Below, one piece after another: positions 1 to 8,115 of a stretch of 64,000 bases of DNA. The stretch covers positions 62,001 to 126,000 of the forward strand of contig NZ_KQ949000.1 in NCBI RefSeq assembly GCF_001514265.1, given 5' to 3'. The DNA is from Streptomyces resistomycificus (GTDB lineage: Bacteria; Actinomycetota; Actinomycetes; Streptomycetales; Streptomycetaceae). A program made the translations under genes and the position numbers. The notes below the pieces were generated by a model. That model did not search any database. It had not been told where the DNA came from and saw only the letters and a list, made by a program, of their open reading frames with translations. Within the stretch, counting starts at the first letter, position 1. Each line of letters opens with the position of its first letter.

Positions 1-187
1 TCGGCTGTGCTCCGAGATCCGACAGGTCGATGATCTTCAGTCGGCGATGGCCCAGTGCCACCGCGCCCTGCGTCCAGGTTCCCCGTCCGTCGGGCCCGCG
101 CGCGGCGAGCCGGTCACTCATGCGTTCGACGGCCGCGAGGTCGGGTCGCTCTCCGTCGAAGCGGATCTCGCCGCTCAAGCCACACAT
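1..187 (-). CDS. Glutamine-hydrolysing asparagine synthase family protein, N-terminal fragment (N-acetylglutaminylglutamine amidotransferase-like)
   Basis: Only the first 62 codons lie in the window; the gene continues beyond base 1. The product begins MCGLSGEIRFDG, so after removal of Met the N-terminal Cys is the nucleophile of a class II (Ntn) glutamine amidotransferase, which releases ammonia from glutamine. An ARGPDGRG motif and a GHRRLKIIDLSDLG motif follow, both standard for asnB-type enzymes. A GGGAGG-type ribosome binding site sits about 10 bases before the ATG. The next gene upstream on the same strand is a YbdK-like carboxylate-amine ligase. As I recall, that pairing and this N-terminus resemble loci for the osmoprotectant dipeptide N-acetylglutaminylglutamine amide. 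The family (asnB type) is firm; the NAGGN assignment is inference because the synthetase domain is not visible. Confidence 0.85.
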   Translation of the reverse strand, partial: MCGLSGEIRFDGERPDLAAVERMSDRLAARGPDGRGTWTQGAVALGHRRLKIIDLSDLGAQP

Positions 188-367
188 GGTGCCTCGCCTC
201 CCTCCCAGCCGCGGGGGGTGGCGTGCCGGAGCGGGGATGCCGGATCCCGCCTTCCGGTCACGGTCCGGGCGGTGGTGCTGGGCATGACGAAACCTTTCCT
301 GAACAGGTGGGTGCGGTGCGGCCGCGATGCGGTCGCATGTGCCGGTCGCATGGCGTTCACCGGAGCG

Positions 368-1561
368 TCAGCGGGGGATGGCCTCGGGCGTCCCCGTGCC
401 GAAGGAAGGACCGCCCGCGTTGCCGCCGGGAGGCGAGATGTTGGTGCCGGCGGGCGCGGCCGACTTGCGGATCCTGCGCTCGCCCCGGGTTTCGGCGATC
501 AGCAGGTCGACGCAGGCCAGCAGGTCCTCCTCCTGCGCCGTACGCCGCATGCGCTGGGCTGCGCTGCCGTCGGCCAGGGCCGCCTCGGTGAGTGTCTGGA
601 CGGTCTGCCAGTCGCCGTGGGCCTCGAGCGCGGGGCGCAGTCGGGCGAGCAGCCTCATGACGACGTGTGGCGCGGATGCCTCCTGGTGGGTCTCGGGGTC
701 CACCAGGGTGCCCTCGAGGCCGGATCGGGCGGCCCGCCAGGTGGCGCCGCGCAGCCACTCGTGCCGGCCGGTGCAAGCCGACGCGCGGTCCGACCGGAGG
801 TGTTCTCGGGCGTCGGTCACCAGGGCGCGGAACAGTCCGGCGATGAGCACGACCGTCTCCGCGCGTGGGCAGGCGTCGCAGATACGCAGTTCCAGCGTCC
901 GCAGATGCGCGGAGGGACGTATGTCGTAATAGATCATTCCCGCGTCGCTGATGATCCCGGCCTGGACCAGGTCGTTCACCGCCGCGTCGTACTCGGCCGC
1001 GCTCGGGAAGCAGCCGACCGGACCGGCGGTGGGCCAGCGCTGCCACAGCATCGTGCGCCAGCTGGCGTAGCCGGTGTCGCTCCCCTGCCAGAACGGCGAG
1101 CTGGCGGACAGCGCCAGGAGTGCGGGCAGCCAGGGCGAGACCGCGCACATCACCCGCACCGCCGTGTCGCGGTCGGGTACGTCCACGTGGATCTGGGCCC
1201 CGCAGATGAGCTGCTCGTCGGCGACCTGGCGGTATTCCTCGACCATGTGGCGGTAGCGCGCGTCGGCGGTGGGATACCCGGAGGCGGCGGGTGCGAGGGG
1301 TGCGGTGCCCGCCGCCACCACGGCGAGGCCCAGCGAGGACGCGGCCGCGTCGAGTCGCCGTCTCGTTCTCGCGAGGTCCGCGTACAGGGCGTGCAGGGAC
1401 GTGTGCACGCCGCTGTTGGACTCCACCGTCGACTGGTGCAGCTCCGTCGTGAAGTTCTGCTGGGGAAGCCGTCGCAGGACAGCGTCGGCACGCGGCACCA
1501 GCAGCCCGCTTTCCACCTCCAGGAGGTGGAACTCCTCCTCCACTCCGATGCGAATGCTCAC
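368..1561 (-). CDS. Carboxylate-amine ligase, YbdK/glutamate-cysteine ligase 2 family
   Basis: A 397-residue protein of the GCS2 family, ATP-dependent enzymes that join a glutamate-type carboxylate to an amine such as cysteine. The family hallmark GVEEEF lies at about residues 5-10, and TELHQSTVESNS, GTAPLAP and QIHVDVPD follow in the usual order. The chosen GTG start at 1561 is preceded by AAGGAG with a five-base spacer; an in-frame extension to 1702 lacks a ribosome binding site. It lies 180 bp upstream of the amidotransferase gene at the left edge, on the same strand, so the two may form one pathway. The C-terminal tail is basic and proline-rich. The true substrate cannot be read from sequence. 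A longer family member is encoded at 37570-39048. Confidence 0.85.
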   Translation of the reverse strand: MSIRIGVEEEFHLLEVESGLLVPRADAVLRRLPQQNFTTELHQSTVESNSGVHTSLHALYADLARTRRRLDAAASSLGLAVVAAGTAPLAPAASGYPTADARYRHMVEEYRQVADEQLICGAQIHVDVPDRDTAVRVMCAVSPWLPALLALSASSPFWQGSDTGYASWRTMLWQRWPTAGPVGCFPSAAEYDAAVNDLVQAGIISDAGMIYYDIRPSAHLRTLELRICDACPRAETVVLIAGLFRALVTDAREHLRSDRASACTGRHEWLRGATWRAARSGLEGTLVDPETHQEASAPHVVMRLLARLRPALEAHGDWQTVQTLTEAALADGSAAQRMRRTAQEEDLLACVDLLIAETRGERRIRKSAAPAGTNISPPGGNAGGPSFGTGTPEAIPR

Positions 1562-1720
1562 GGTCACTCCTTGAGGGCGGATGCGGTGGCTGTGACGCCC
1601 CCCAAGTGCCCAGGACATTGATACATAAGCGTACAAATGCGCGTTTGACAGACAGCCCAGCAGGTGGGTGACGGCGTCAACCGGACTGGTCACGGTGGCC
1701 ACCGAGATCAGCTGGGGCGT

Positions 1721-1746
1721 GGTGGCCGGGCCCCGTTCCGGCCACC
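1721..1746 (-). terminator. Hairpin downstream of the DUF4383 gene
   Basis: GGTGGCCGG and CCGGCCACC form a perfect 9-bp stem with an 8-base loop. It starts 18 bases past the stop codon of the minus-strand gene at 1764-2219. It has no clear T-tract, which is usual for Streptomyces terminators. Confidence 0.5.
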
Positions 1747-1763
1747 CGTGAGCCGGAAGTCCG

Positions 1764-2219
1764 TCACCTGCGCCTGGCAGCGCCGCGAGGTCGGGTGAGC
1801 AGCGCGCCCAACGCGATCATGCCGAGGCCGAGGACGAAGTGCAGCCAGTCGTCGGCCGTGTTCAGGGGCACGAAGTTGGCCCCGCTGTCGTGGCCGACGA
1901 ACAGGCCGTACAGCCAGAGCACCAGGTAGATGGCGCCGCCGACCAGCAGGAAGGTGCGGGCCCCGGAGGGGGTGCGGGCCATCGCGATGCCCGCCACGCC
2001 GAAGGCCAGGTGCACGAGGTTGTGCAGTACGGAGACCTGGAAGATCCCGAGAAGCTCGGCCCCGGAGTCGTGCGAGGCGAACTTCATCGTGTCGTAGTCC
2101 GTGGTGATGCCCGGGATGAAGCCCAGAACCCCCACCAGCAGGAACACCGCTCCCACCAGCAACGCGGCCTGCTGCACGGGGGTACGAGACCTGCTCTTGG
2201 TACGTGCGTGCGGAGTCAT
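1764..2219 (-). CDS. DUF4383 membrane protein
   Basis: A 151-residue integral membrane protein with a basic N-terminus (about residues 1-13) and four hydrophobic segments (near 15-35, 60-80, 88-110 and 125-143). The HNLVHLAFGVAG segment, the LVGGAIYLVLWLYG segment and the closing DDWLHFVLGLGMI segment match DUF4383 proteins, which are common in Actinobacteria and of unknown function. It is transcribed away from the gene pair at 2561-3120. A sigma-B-like hexamer GGGTAC lies 56 bp upstream on the minus strand, which would suit a stress gene, but spacing to a -35 element is imperfect. Confidence 0.85.
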   Translation of the reverse strand: MTPHARTKSRSRTPVQQAALLVGAVFLLVGVLGFIPGITTDYDTMKFASHDSGAELLGIFQVSVLHNLVHLAFGVAGIAMARTPSGARTFLLVGGAIYLVLWLYGLFVGHDSGANFVPLNTADDWLHFVLGLGMIALGALLTRPRGAARRR

Positions 2220-2274
2220 GGCAGCTCAGCCCTTCTTCCCTCGGGGTGTCTCGGTGAGCGCCCGTGGGCGGCGA

Positions 2275-2303
2275 GTACCCCACCTCCACCGCAACGCAAC
2301 CCT
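2275..2303 (-). promoter_or_regulatory. Possible sigma-B-type promoter of the DUF4383 gene
   Basis: On the minus strand GGGTAC occurs about 56 bp before the DUF4383 start. It matches the -10 of the Streptomyces sigma-B consensus (GNNT, 14-16 bases, GGGTAY). The best upstream GNNT matches give spacers of 13 or 17 bases, just outside the consensus, so this is a weak call. Confidence 0.3.
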
Positions 2304-2560
2304 CGGGCCCCGGGCCGCGTGGAGGGCGACGGCTGAGAGGGGCGGAGTCGCCCGCGTGCAGAGCGGGTCGCTCCGAGCAGACGAAGGACCGGTCACCCGT
2401 TCAGGCCCTGTTGAACCGAAGCCTGGCGTGGTGCGGAATCGGCAGGAGCGTCTTCCGCTGGGCTGGCCGACGAGCTGCGCGACACGCAGGCCGACAGGAG
2501 GGGGAGGGCCGCTCGCGTCCTACCAGCCCCCACACGATCCACCGCAGACAGAGGGAAGCG

Positions 2561-2746
2561 ATGGCGACACAGACTGAGCCGGTCTCTCCGGTTGCCGCCG
2601 TGAGACACATCCACTCCGAAGGCCCCTCCTTCGGCTGCCCCACCTCCGACCCGCACCACCCCGAGCTCGCTCAGTTCGACCAGGGTGAGCACACCGGTGT
2701 GCGCGACGTGGTGGACGCCGAGGGGTACGAAGGCGAACGGCCGTGA
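2561..2746 (+). CDS. Small hypothetical protein, translationally coupled to the next gene
   Basis: A 61-residue acidic peptide beginning MATQTEPVSP. The ATG at 2561 follows AGGGAAGCG. It contains one Cys and several His (RHIHSEG, CPTSDPHHPEL) and has no signal peptide or membrane segment. Its TGA overlaps the GTG of the following gene as GTGA, indicating translational coupling. Codon use is typical of the genome. I do not recognise the family. The Cys/His-rich middle could bind metal, but that is speculation. Confidence 0.55.
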   Translation: MATQTEPVSPVAAVRHIHSEGPSFGCPTSDPHHPELAQFDQGEHTGVRDVVDAEGYEGERP

Positions 2747-3120
2747 GGCGCGGCAAGGCGCGCTCGGCACCGCCCGTCACCCCGGACCGCGGCCTGGTCG
2801 ACGAGGTCGAGGGCTATCTGCTCGCCCGCGCGCACCACGCACGGGCACGCCGCGAGGCCGAAGCCTTCTGCTCCCACCTGCCGTGGCTGACCGCCGCCCA
2901 AGCCGAGGACGTCACGCACCACTACGTCCGCGAGCGCACGCAGCTGACCCGCCGCATGCTGCTGGACACCGCCGAACGCGCCGCCGAGCTGCGGCAGGAG
3001 TACGAGACCCGCTACGCCGACCTCCGGCGCACACTGCTCAAACGCCACGCCGCCTGCGCCTGCGCCGTCGTCGCCTGCGCCGGCGGGACGAGCGCCCTGG
3101 TGTGTCTGCTGGGCCGCTGA
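2743..3120 (+). CDS. Hypothetical protein with amphipathic helix and C-terminal membrane segment
   Basis: A 125-residue protein starting at a GTG embedded in the stop of the preceding gene (GTGA). Residues about 20-100 are highly charged and helical, rich in Arg, Glu and Ala, probably coiled-coil. Residues about 105-122 form a single hydrophobic stretch containing three Cys (ACACAVVACAGG) and ending LLGR. This suggests a tail-anchored protein with a cytoplasmic helical domain. Similar small Streptomyces proteins are sometimes labelled cytochrome oxidase subunit I, which nothing in this sequence supports. Function unknown; it probably works with its coupled partner. Confidence 0.6.
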   Translation: MRRGKARSAPPVTPDRGLVDEVEGYLLARAHHARARREAEAFCSHLPWLTAAQAEDVTHHYVRERTQLTRRMLLDTAERAAELRQEYETRYADLRRTLLKRHAACACAVVACAGGTSALVCLLGR

Positions 3121-3154
3121 CCTGGCCCGGGGGGGCGACCGTCGTCGGCTGAGC

Positions 3155-3185
3155 TGTGCGCGGCGACGAACCGTCCCCGCGCACA
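3155..3185. terminator. Bidirectional hairpin between convergent genes
   Basis: TGTGCGCGG and CCGCGCACA form a perfect 9-bp stem around a 13-base loop. It sits in the 73-bp gap between the gene ending at 3120 and the convergent snapalysin gene ending at 3194. Confidence 0.5.
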
Positions 3186-3193
3186 CCCGTCGT

Positions 3194-3766
3194 TCAGCCC
3201 ACGATCACCGCGTCAGGAACCGCCGGCGCCGCAGGGCGGGCGAGCGCGGCGTCGAAGTTGCCCTCGACCTGCGCCTTCTCGGCCGCGTTCGGGTAGGGGT
3301 TCGTGCACGGGACGCCTGCGCTGGAGCCCGACATCAGACTGCTGCAGGGGCCGGGTTTGCGGTCCGGCAGGCCGAGGATGTGACCGAGTTCGTGTGCCGA
3401 GATCCGGACCGTGTCGTAGCCCTGGTTGACGGCCTGCCGTCCGATGTAGACCGTGCCGTTGCCGAGCGAGGTCGTCTGCGCCCGAGGCCATCCGTTGTCG
3501 GCCAGGATCCGGATGTTGGCGCGCTGCCCGGCGGTCGCCGGACGCAGCTCCACGGCGTCCACGCTCTCGTTCCAGATCGCCGCGCCTCGATCGACGGCGG
3601 CCCGGAACTCCGCCGACGCGGAGGCGTCATAGGTGACGACGCGAGCCGCACGCAGCTCATCACCGGAGCCGGAGCCGGCCGCGGCCGCGTAGGCCTGACC
3701 GCCGGCCAGGGTGAGGGCCGCCGCGAGGGCGGCGGTGAAGCCATGGACGAAGGTGCGCGAGTGCAT
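3194..3766 (-). CDS. snpA: Snapalysin family secreted zinc metalloprotease
   Basis: A 190-residue small neutral protease of peptidase family M7. A Sec signal peptide covers roughly residues 1-28 (TAALAAALTLAGGQAYA). The zinc site HELGHILGLPD starts at about residue 125; the two His and the Asp at about 135 match the snapalysin signature HExxHxxGxxD. The following GPCSSLMSGSS and PYPNAAEK segments are also typical, with a Cys pair likely in a disulfide. AGGAGGTCGACC precedes the ATG. Unlike the classical snpA locus, no divergent LysR-type activator gene is next to it, so control must differ or act from elsewhere. The product should degrade extracellular protein. Confidence 0.92.
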   Translation of the reverse strand: MHSRTFVHGFTAALAAALTLAGGQAYAAAAGSGSGDELRAARVVTYDASASAEFRAAVDRGAAIWNESVDAVELRPATAGQRANIRILADNGWPRAQTTSLGNGTVYIGRQAVNQGYDTVRISAHELGHILGLPDRKPGPCSSLMSGSSAGVPCTNPYPNAAEKAQVEGNFDAALARPAAPAVPDAVIVG

Positions 3767-3996
3767 GGTCGACCTCCTGTGGGGGGGGCGAGGAAGGCAT
3801 GTTCATGCCACACAATGCCCGCTCACTGCCCACCCCCCGCGGACCCCAATCCGTCAATCGGCTCCAGGCTTCCCCTGCGCCCCCCTGAGTCCGCTCGTCC
3901 AGAGACGACAACCGCGGACAACCTGCCCACGCATTCACAGCCGCGAAAGGGGAACACGCGCATCTAGCGTCGGTGGGGCCGTCGAAAGGAATTCCA

Positions 3997-4314
3997 GTGA
4001 CCACGTATGTCATCACCGTCCCCGGCACATTCCTCCGAGAGGTTCCCGACAGCGTCCGCTCGGACGTCGAGCGCAGGCTTCGTCCGCAGGATCCCCGGCA
4101 CACGGATCTCGGGGAGAGCGAGAAGCTGAGCCTGCTGTCGGTGGACGAGGACGGCATGTTCGCCGCCCGGGTCGAAGTCGAGGCGGCCGACCAGTCGAGG
4201 GCGGAGGCGGAAGCGAAGCGGCTGGTTTCCCAGGCGCTGCAGGACAGTGGCTTCACGGAGGAGAACGCTCCGTTGGGCCCGGCGATCGTTACCGGCATCG
4301 ACAGCGAGTTCTGA
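3997..4314 (+). CDS. Conserved hypothetical protein
   Basis: A 105-residue soluble acidic protein. The GTG at 3997 follows AAAGGA with a six-base gap, which decides against an ATG further upstream at 3973. There is an N-terminal beta strand (TTYVITVPGTF), charged helices (SDVERRL and EAEAKRLVSQAL) and a C-terminal GPAIVTGID strand, giving an alpha-beta pattern. It has no signal peptide, Cys or recognisable catalytic motif. It stands alone between snapalysin and a GH16 gene. I do not recognise the family. Confidence 0.6.
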   Translation: MTTYVITVPGTFLREVPDSVRSDVERRLRPQDPRHTDLGESEKLSLLSVDEDGMFAARVEVEAADQSRAEAEAKRLVSQALQDSGFTEENAPLGPAIVTGIDSEF

Positions 4315-4482
4315 GGCGAAAACCCGTCAGGGATCCGGACGGTCGCGCGCCATCGCGGGTCGCCGCGGTGGAGCACGACCGTCCGGTTCACGGCCCGTCC
4401 GCGGGATGGCGCCGCGCGGGCCCGCGCGCGAGGATGTTCCCTCACAGCCGACGGCCGGCCGCTGAGCCGAGGGAGCCTGGGG

Positions 4483-5388
4483 ATGGGTTCACACGCAGCG
4501 CCGCACCACAGCAGACGAACGGTGTTGATGTCCGTGGGCCTCATACTCGTGGCCGCGCTGCTGGGGATACCCCGGGCCGACGGCGCACCCGTGTCGGCCG
4601 ACGCCTGCCGCGGTCCGAGCGTGAGCTTGCCCCGCGGTGACTGCGGCCCGTTCTGGCAGGTCCTCGCGGAGGACTTCAACGGCGACCGGGTCCCCCTGGG
4701 CGCGTTCAGCGACTGCGATCACCACGTCGACACCTCCGCCGCGTACTGCGGGGGCCTCAGTGGCGAGTTCCGCGACAACTGGTGGGCGTATCCGACCGGT
4801 TGGCTCGACACGGCCAACAGCCGGAACCGGGACGTCGTGGGTGTCTACCACCCTGAGGACACCGTGAGCGTCGGCCCGGCGGCCGACGGCGACGGGCGGA
4901 TGTTCATCCGGATGTGGCGGTCCGGAGACGGAGGCCCGGTGCATGCCGCGGCGGTGGTGCCACGCGCGGTGATGCAGATGAGGTACGGCAAGTACAGCGC
5001 CCGCATCAAGGTGACGAAACTGGCCCCGGGCTACAAGTCCGCCTGGCTGCACTACGGTCGGGGCTGCGAGATGGACCACCCCGAGGGCGAGTGGACCGGC
5101 TCCCTCACCGCCTTCCACCATCCGTGCGGCGGCGGTGAGCAGGGTTACTTCCCGGGCAGTGACGACTGGACCGAGTGGCACACCGTTTCCACCGAGTGGA
5201 CACCGGGGAACGTGCGGTTCTTCGTGGACGGTCGCCAGACGGGGCACGACACCCGCGACGTGCCGGCCCACCCGCTGTCCTGGGTGCTGCAGAACGAGAG
5301 CGCCCTGGAGGGGCCCGGAGCGGCGCCCGGCAGCAGCGCGCAGCTCGACGTCACCTGGGTCGCGGCGTACGCGTACGGCTGGAAGTGA
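4483..5388 (+). CDS. Secreted glycoside hydrolase family 16-like protein
   Basis: A 301-residue exported protein. Residues about 12-34 form a signal sequence (TVLMSVGLILVAALLGIP ending ADGA). The catalytic motif of GH16 enzymes, ExDxxE, is present as EMDHPE at residues 196-201, giving nucleophile E196 and acid/base E201. The upstream GKYSARIKVTKLAPGYKSAWLH and downstream WHTVSTEWTPGNVRFFVDG segments match the jelly-roll strands of GH16 laminarinase/endoglucanase folds. AGGGAG lies before the ATG. The likely role is cleavage of beta-glucans outside the cell. Early Cys residues (DACRG, DCGPF, DCDHH, YCGG) suggest disulfides. The exact substrate is not readable. Confidence 0.8.
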   Translation: MGSHAAPHHSRRTVLMSVGLILVAALLGIPRADGAPVSADACRGPSVSLPRGDCGPFWQVLAEDFNGDRVPLGAFSDCDHHVDTSAAYCGGLSGEFRDNWWAYPTGWLDTANSRNRDVVGVYHPEDTVSVGPAADGDGRMFIRMWRSGDGGPVHAAAVVPRAVMQMRYGKYSARIKVTKLAPGYKSAWLHYGRGCEMDHPEGEWTGSLTAFHHPCGGGEQGYFPGSDDWTEWHTVSTEWTPGNVRFFVDGRQTGHDTRDVPAHPLSWVLQNESALEGPGAAPGSSAQLDVTWVAAYAYGWK

Positions 5389-5409
5389 GACCGTCCGCAG
5401 CCGGGCGGG

Positions 5410-5763
5410 CTACCGTCGCTCGTCCAGCGACCGGACCGCGCTGTCCCTGTCGGGGTACAGGGTGAAGATCTGGTCGAGACCGACGATGCGCAGTATGCGC
5501 AGGGTGTTGGCGGGGACGCCGGCGAGCACGATGTCCGCCTGAGCTTCCTGGGCGAGGGAGTGGGCGGCGATCAGGGCGGTGATGCCGCTGGAGTCGCAGA
5601 ACTCCATACGGGAAAGGTCCACGACGAAGCGCTGACCTGGCTGGAGGGTGATGGTGGCCAGCAGGTCGCGCAGCTCGCCGGCGTTGGCGTAGTCGAGTTC
5701 GCCGACGATCTCCAGGACAGGGCCGGTCTCGGCGTCTCGGGTGGTGACCTTCAGCGGGCTCAT
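5410..5763 (-). CDS. STAS-domain anti-sigma factor antagonist (RsbV-type)
   Basis: A 117-residue single STAS domain. The phosphorylation motif is CDSSG, with S59 directly before the Gly as the expected phosphoserine of SpoIIAA/RsbV proteins. Dephosphorylated antagonists bind an anti-sigma kinase and free its sigma factor. Its ATG overlaps the stop of the upstream phosphatase gene as ATGA, so phosphatase and substrate are probably made in step. This is the third gene of a hydrolase-phosphatase-antagonist operon. No anti-sigma kinase or sigma factor gene is nearby, so its partners are encoded elsewhere. Confidence 0.88.
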   Translation of the reverse strand: MSPLKVTTRDAETGPVLEIVGELDYANAGELRDLLATITLQPGQRFVVDLSRMEFCDSSGITALIAAHSLAQEAQADIVLAGVPANTLRILRIVGLDQIFTLYPDRDSAVRSLDERR

Positions 5764-7049
5764 GGTGCGTTCTTCGTGGCCGGGCCGGGCGCCGGGGCGC
5801 CGAGGGCGAGCAGAGCGGTGTCGTCGTCGAGGCCGTCACCGAAGCCGTCCAGCAGACCGATCAGGGCCTGGATGACCGCGTGCGGGGGCTTGCCGGCCTG
5901 ACCGGCGGCGAAGGCGAGGAGGGCCTCGTACCCGTACAGGGAGTCACGGTCCTCGCCGGTGCGGGCCTCGGTGAGACCGTCGGTGTAGAGCAGGAGGGTG
6001 TCGCCGGGGTCCAGGACGGTGGTGGCGGTGACGAACGGCGCGGAGGGCAGGATCCCGACGAGGAGCCCGCCGGGAGTGGGCAGGAAGTCCGTCGTGCCGT
6101 CGGCCCTCAGGACGAGCACCGGCGGGTGACCGCCCGAGGCGAGGTGGATGGCGACCTGCCCGGTCCCCGGGTCGGGTTCGAGCGTGCCGAAGACAGCGGT
6201 GCAGTAACGCGGGTCGCCGCTGCCGGCGTAGCGCTCGTGGAGCACCTTGTTGAGGGTCGTGAGGGCGGAGACGGGGTCGGAGTCGTGCACGGCGGCGGCA
6301 CGCAGGGTGTAGCGGGTCAGTGAGGTGACCGCCGCGGCCTGGGGGCCCTTGCCGCACACGTCGCCGAGGAAGAAGGCGAAGCGTTTGCCGTCCACGGGGA
6401 AGACGTCGTAGAAGTCGCCGCCGAGCCGGTCGGGATGGGCGGTGTGGTAGTGGGCGGCCGTCTCCACGCCGGGTACCGGGGGCAGGGTGGCGGGCAGCAG
6501 CGACTGCTGGAGCACGGCGAGTGCGTCCTGCAGCCGGGCTCGGTCTGCCTCCGCCTGCCTGTGTGCTTCTTCAGCCGCCTTCCGGCCGCGCAGGAGTTCC
6601 TCCTCGTAGGCGCGGCGGTCTCGGGCGTCGAAGACGGTGGTGCGGATCAGCAGCGGCTCGCCGGTGCTGCCGTGCTTGACCACGGAGGAGACCAGCACCG
6701 GCATGCGTGCCCCGCCGGTCTGTTTGACCTCCAGGGCTATGCCGCTGATCCGGCCCTGCATGCGCAGCAACGGCGCGAAGTGTGTCTCGTGGTACAGCTT
6801 GCCGCCCACGGTCAGCAGATCGGTGAACCGCATCCGGCCCACCACCGCCTCCCGCTCCAGGCCGAGCCAGCCCAGCAACGTCGCGTTGACCTTGGCGATG
6901 GTGCCGTCCATCAGCGTGGACAGGTACCCGCACGGTGCGCTCTCGTACAGCTCCTCGGCGCTGTCCTCCAGGAGCGCGGTGAACGCCGCGTCCGACGCCA
7001 TCTCGTCGTCGGCTTCCGGCGGGTCGGACTGGTGCCCGGTGCGGCACAT
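5760..7049 (-). CDS. rsbP: PAS-domain PP2C-type serine phosphatase (RsbP-type)
   Basis: A 429-residue protein. A PAS domain spans about residues 25-140 (APCGYLSTLMDGTIAKVN, GWLGLEREAVVG, VFDARDRRAYEEEL). A charged helical linker covers about 140-180. A SpoIIE/RsbU-type PP2C phosphatase domain follows, with the metal-binding GGDFYDVF and GDVCGKG motifs and a late LLYTDGLTEAR. This is the domain order of Bacillus RsbP, the energy-stress phosphatase that dephosphorylates RsbV. The start at 7049 overlaps the stop of the upstream RsbQ-like gene (TGATG). The N-terminal MCRTGHQ segment is short and unconserved. It probably acts on the STAS protein encoded immediately downstream. Confidence 0.88.
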   Translation of the reverse strand: MCRTGHQSDPPEADDEMASDAAFTALLEDSAEELYESAPCGYLSTLMDGTIAKVNATLLGWLGLEREAVVGRMRFTDLLTVGGKLYHETHFAPLLRMQGRISGIALEVKQTGGARMPVLVSSVVKHGSTGEPLLIRTTVFDARDRRAYEEELLRGRKAAEEAHRQAEADRARLQDALAVLQQSLLPATLPPVPGVETAAHYHTAHPDRLGGDFYDVFPVDGKRFAFFLGDVCGKGPQAAAVTSLTRYTLRAAAVHDSDPVSALTTLNKVLHERYAGSGDPRYCTAVFGTLEPDPGTGQVAIHLASGGHPPVLVLRADGTTDFLPTPGGLLVGILPSAPFVTATTVLDPGDTLLLYTDGLTEARTGEDRDSLYGYEALLAFAAGQAGKPPHAVIQALIGLLDGFGDGLDDDTALLALGAPAPGPATKNAP

Positions 7050-7858
7050 CACCGCAGACCCGCCAGGAAGCCGGTGATCGCCTCGTTGGTGGCCTCGGGC
7101 GCGGACAGGTGCGGGCAGTGCCCGGTGGCGTCGAGAGTGACCAGCGTCGAGCCGGGGATCGCCTGGTGGACGAAGGCGCCGACCTCCCGGGGGGCGATGA
7201 CGTCGTGGGTGCACTCGAGGATCAGCGTCGGGACCCTCACGCCCTTCAGGTCGTCCCTCGAATCCGACAGGAACGTGGTCTGGGCGAAGACGCGCGCCAT
7301 GTCCGGGTCGGTCGCGCAGAAGCTGTTCTTCAGCTCCTCGCCGAGTTCGGGCCGCTCCGCGTTCCCCATGATCACCGGCGCCATCGCCGCCGACCAGCCG
7401 AGATAGTTCGACTCCAGTGACCCCAGCAGCTCGTCGATGTCCTCCGCGCTGAAACCGCCCCGGTAGCCGTCGTCGTCGATGTACCGCGGAGACGGAGCGA
7501 CCATCACCAGCGCCCCGATACGCTCCGGGGCCATGCCGGCGGCCAGCACCCCGATCATCGCGCTGACCGAGTGCCCCACGAACGTCGCGTCGCGCAGGTC
7601 CAGCGCCTCACACACCTCCACGACGTCCCGGGCGTAGCCGTCCAGAGAGGCGTAGCGGTCCGCGGAGAACGCGGACAGGTCCGAGCGGCCCGACCCCACG
7701 TAGTCGAACAGCACCACCCGGTAGTCCTCGGCCAGGGCGGGCACCGTCAGCCGCCACATGTTCTGATCACAGCCGAACCCATGGGCCAGCACCACCGTGG
7801 GCCCCTGCGGGTTGCCGGTGACGGTGACGTTGTTCCTGCGATCGATGTCCATACTCAC
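7049..7858 (-). CDS. rsbQ: RsbQ-type alpha/beta hydrolase (sigma-factor regulatory, KAI2/D14-like)
   Basis: A 269-residue alpha/beta hydrolase with no signal peptide. Segments typical of RsbQ are clear: HGFGCDQNMW, FDYVGSGRSDL, DGYARDVVEVCEALDL, FVGHSVSA with nucleophile S97, FCATDPDMARVFA, and a late ATGHCPHLS supplying the His of the triad. The acid is the Asp of ECTHDVIAP. In Bacillus, RsbQ is required for RsbP to sense energy stress, probably by supplying a small ligand to its PAS domain; plant karrikin and strigolactone receptors belong to the same family. Here it is the first gene of an overlapping operon with exactly that phosphatase. GTG at 7858 and ATG at 7852 are both possible starts. 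Confidence 0.9.
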   Translation of the reverse strand: MSMDIDRRNNVTVTGNPQGPTVVLAHGFGCDQNMWRLTVPALAEDYRVVLFDYVGSGRSDLSAFSADRYASLDGYARDVVEVCEALDLRDATFVGHSVSAMIGVLAAGMAPERIGALVMVAPSPRYIDDDGYRGGFSAEDIDELLGSLESNYLGWSAAMAPVIMGNAERPELGEELKNSFCATDPDMARVFAQTTFLSDSRDDLKGVRVPTLILECTHDVIAPREVGAFVHQAIPGSTLVTLDATGHCPHLSAPEATNEAITGFLAGLR

Positions 7859-8115
7859 CAGTATCCCAAGTTCCGCTCACCGCTCGGACACGGCCGCGCA
7901 CCACCCCACACCCCACCCGTCGCCTTCACAACCGGCTCGGTCGACCCCGACCGCAACGCGGTGTCGCCGACGCCGAGTGCCACCTCAGGGCCGCTTGAAA
8001 CGGACCCGCCGCCCCCTTGTTCGCCGGAGCAGAGGTGAGAGGCTGACTCACCCGTGGAGCCGACCCACCCGGCGACGGGCGAGTCGACTCGGCACCGACG
8101 ACGGAGAGGACCAAC

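Noticed and set aside
47..1621. Long open frame on the plus strand opposite the YbdK-like gene
   Set aside because: It is the antisense shadow expected in high-GC coding DNA; the minus strand has family motifs and a good ribosome binding site, this frame has neither.
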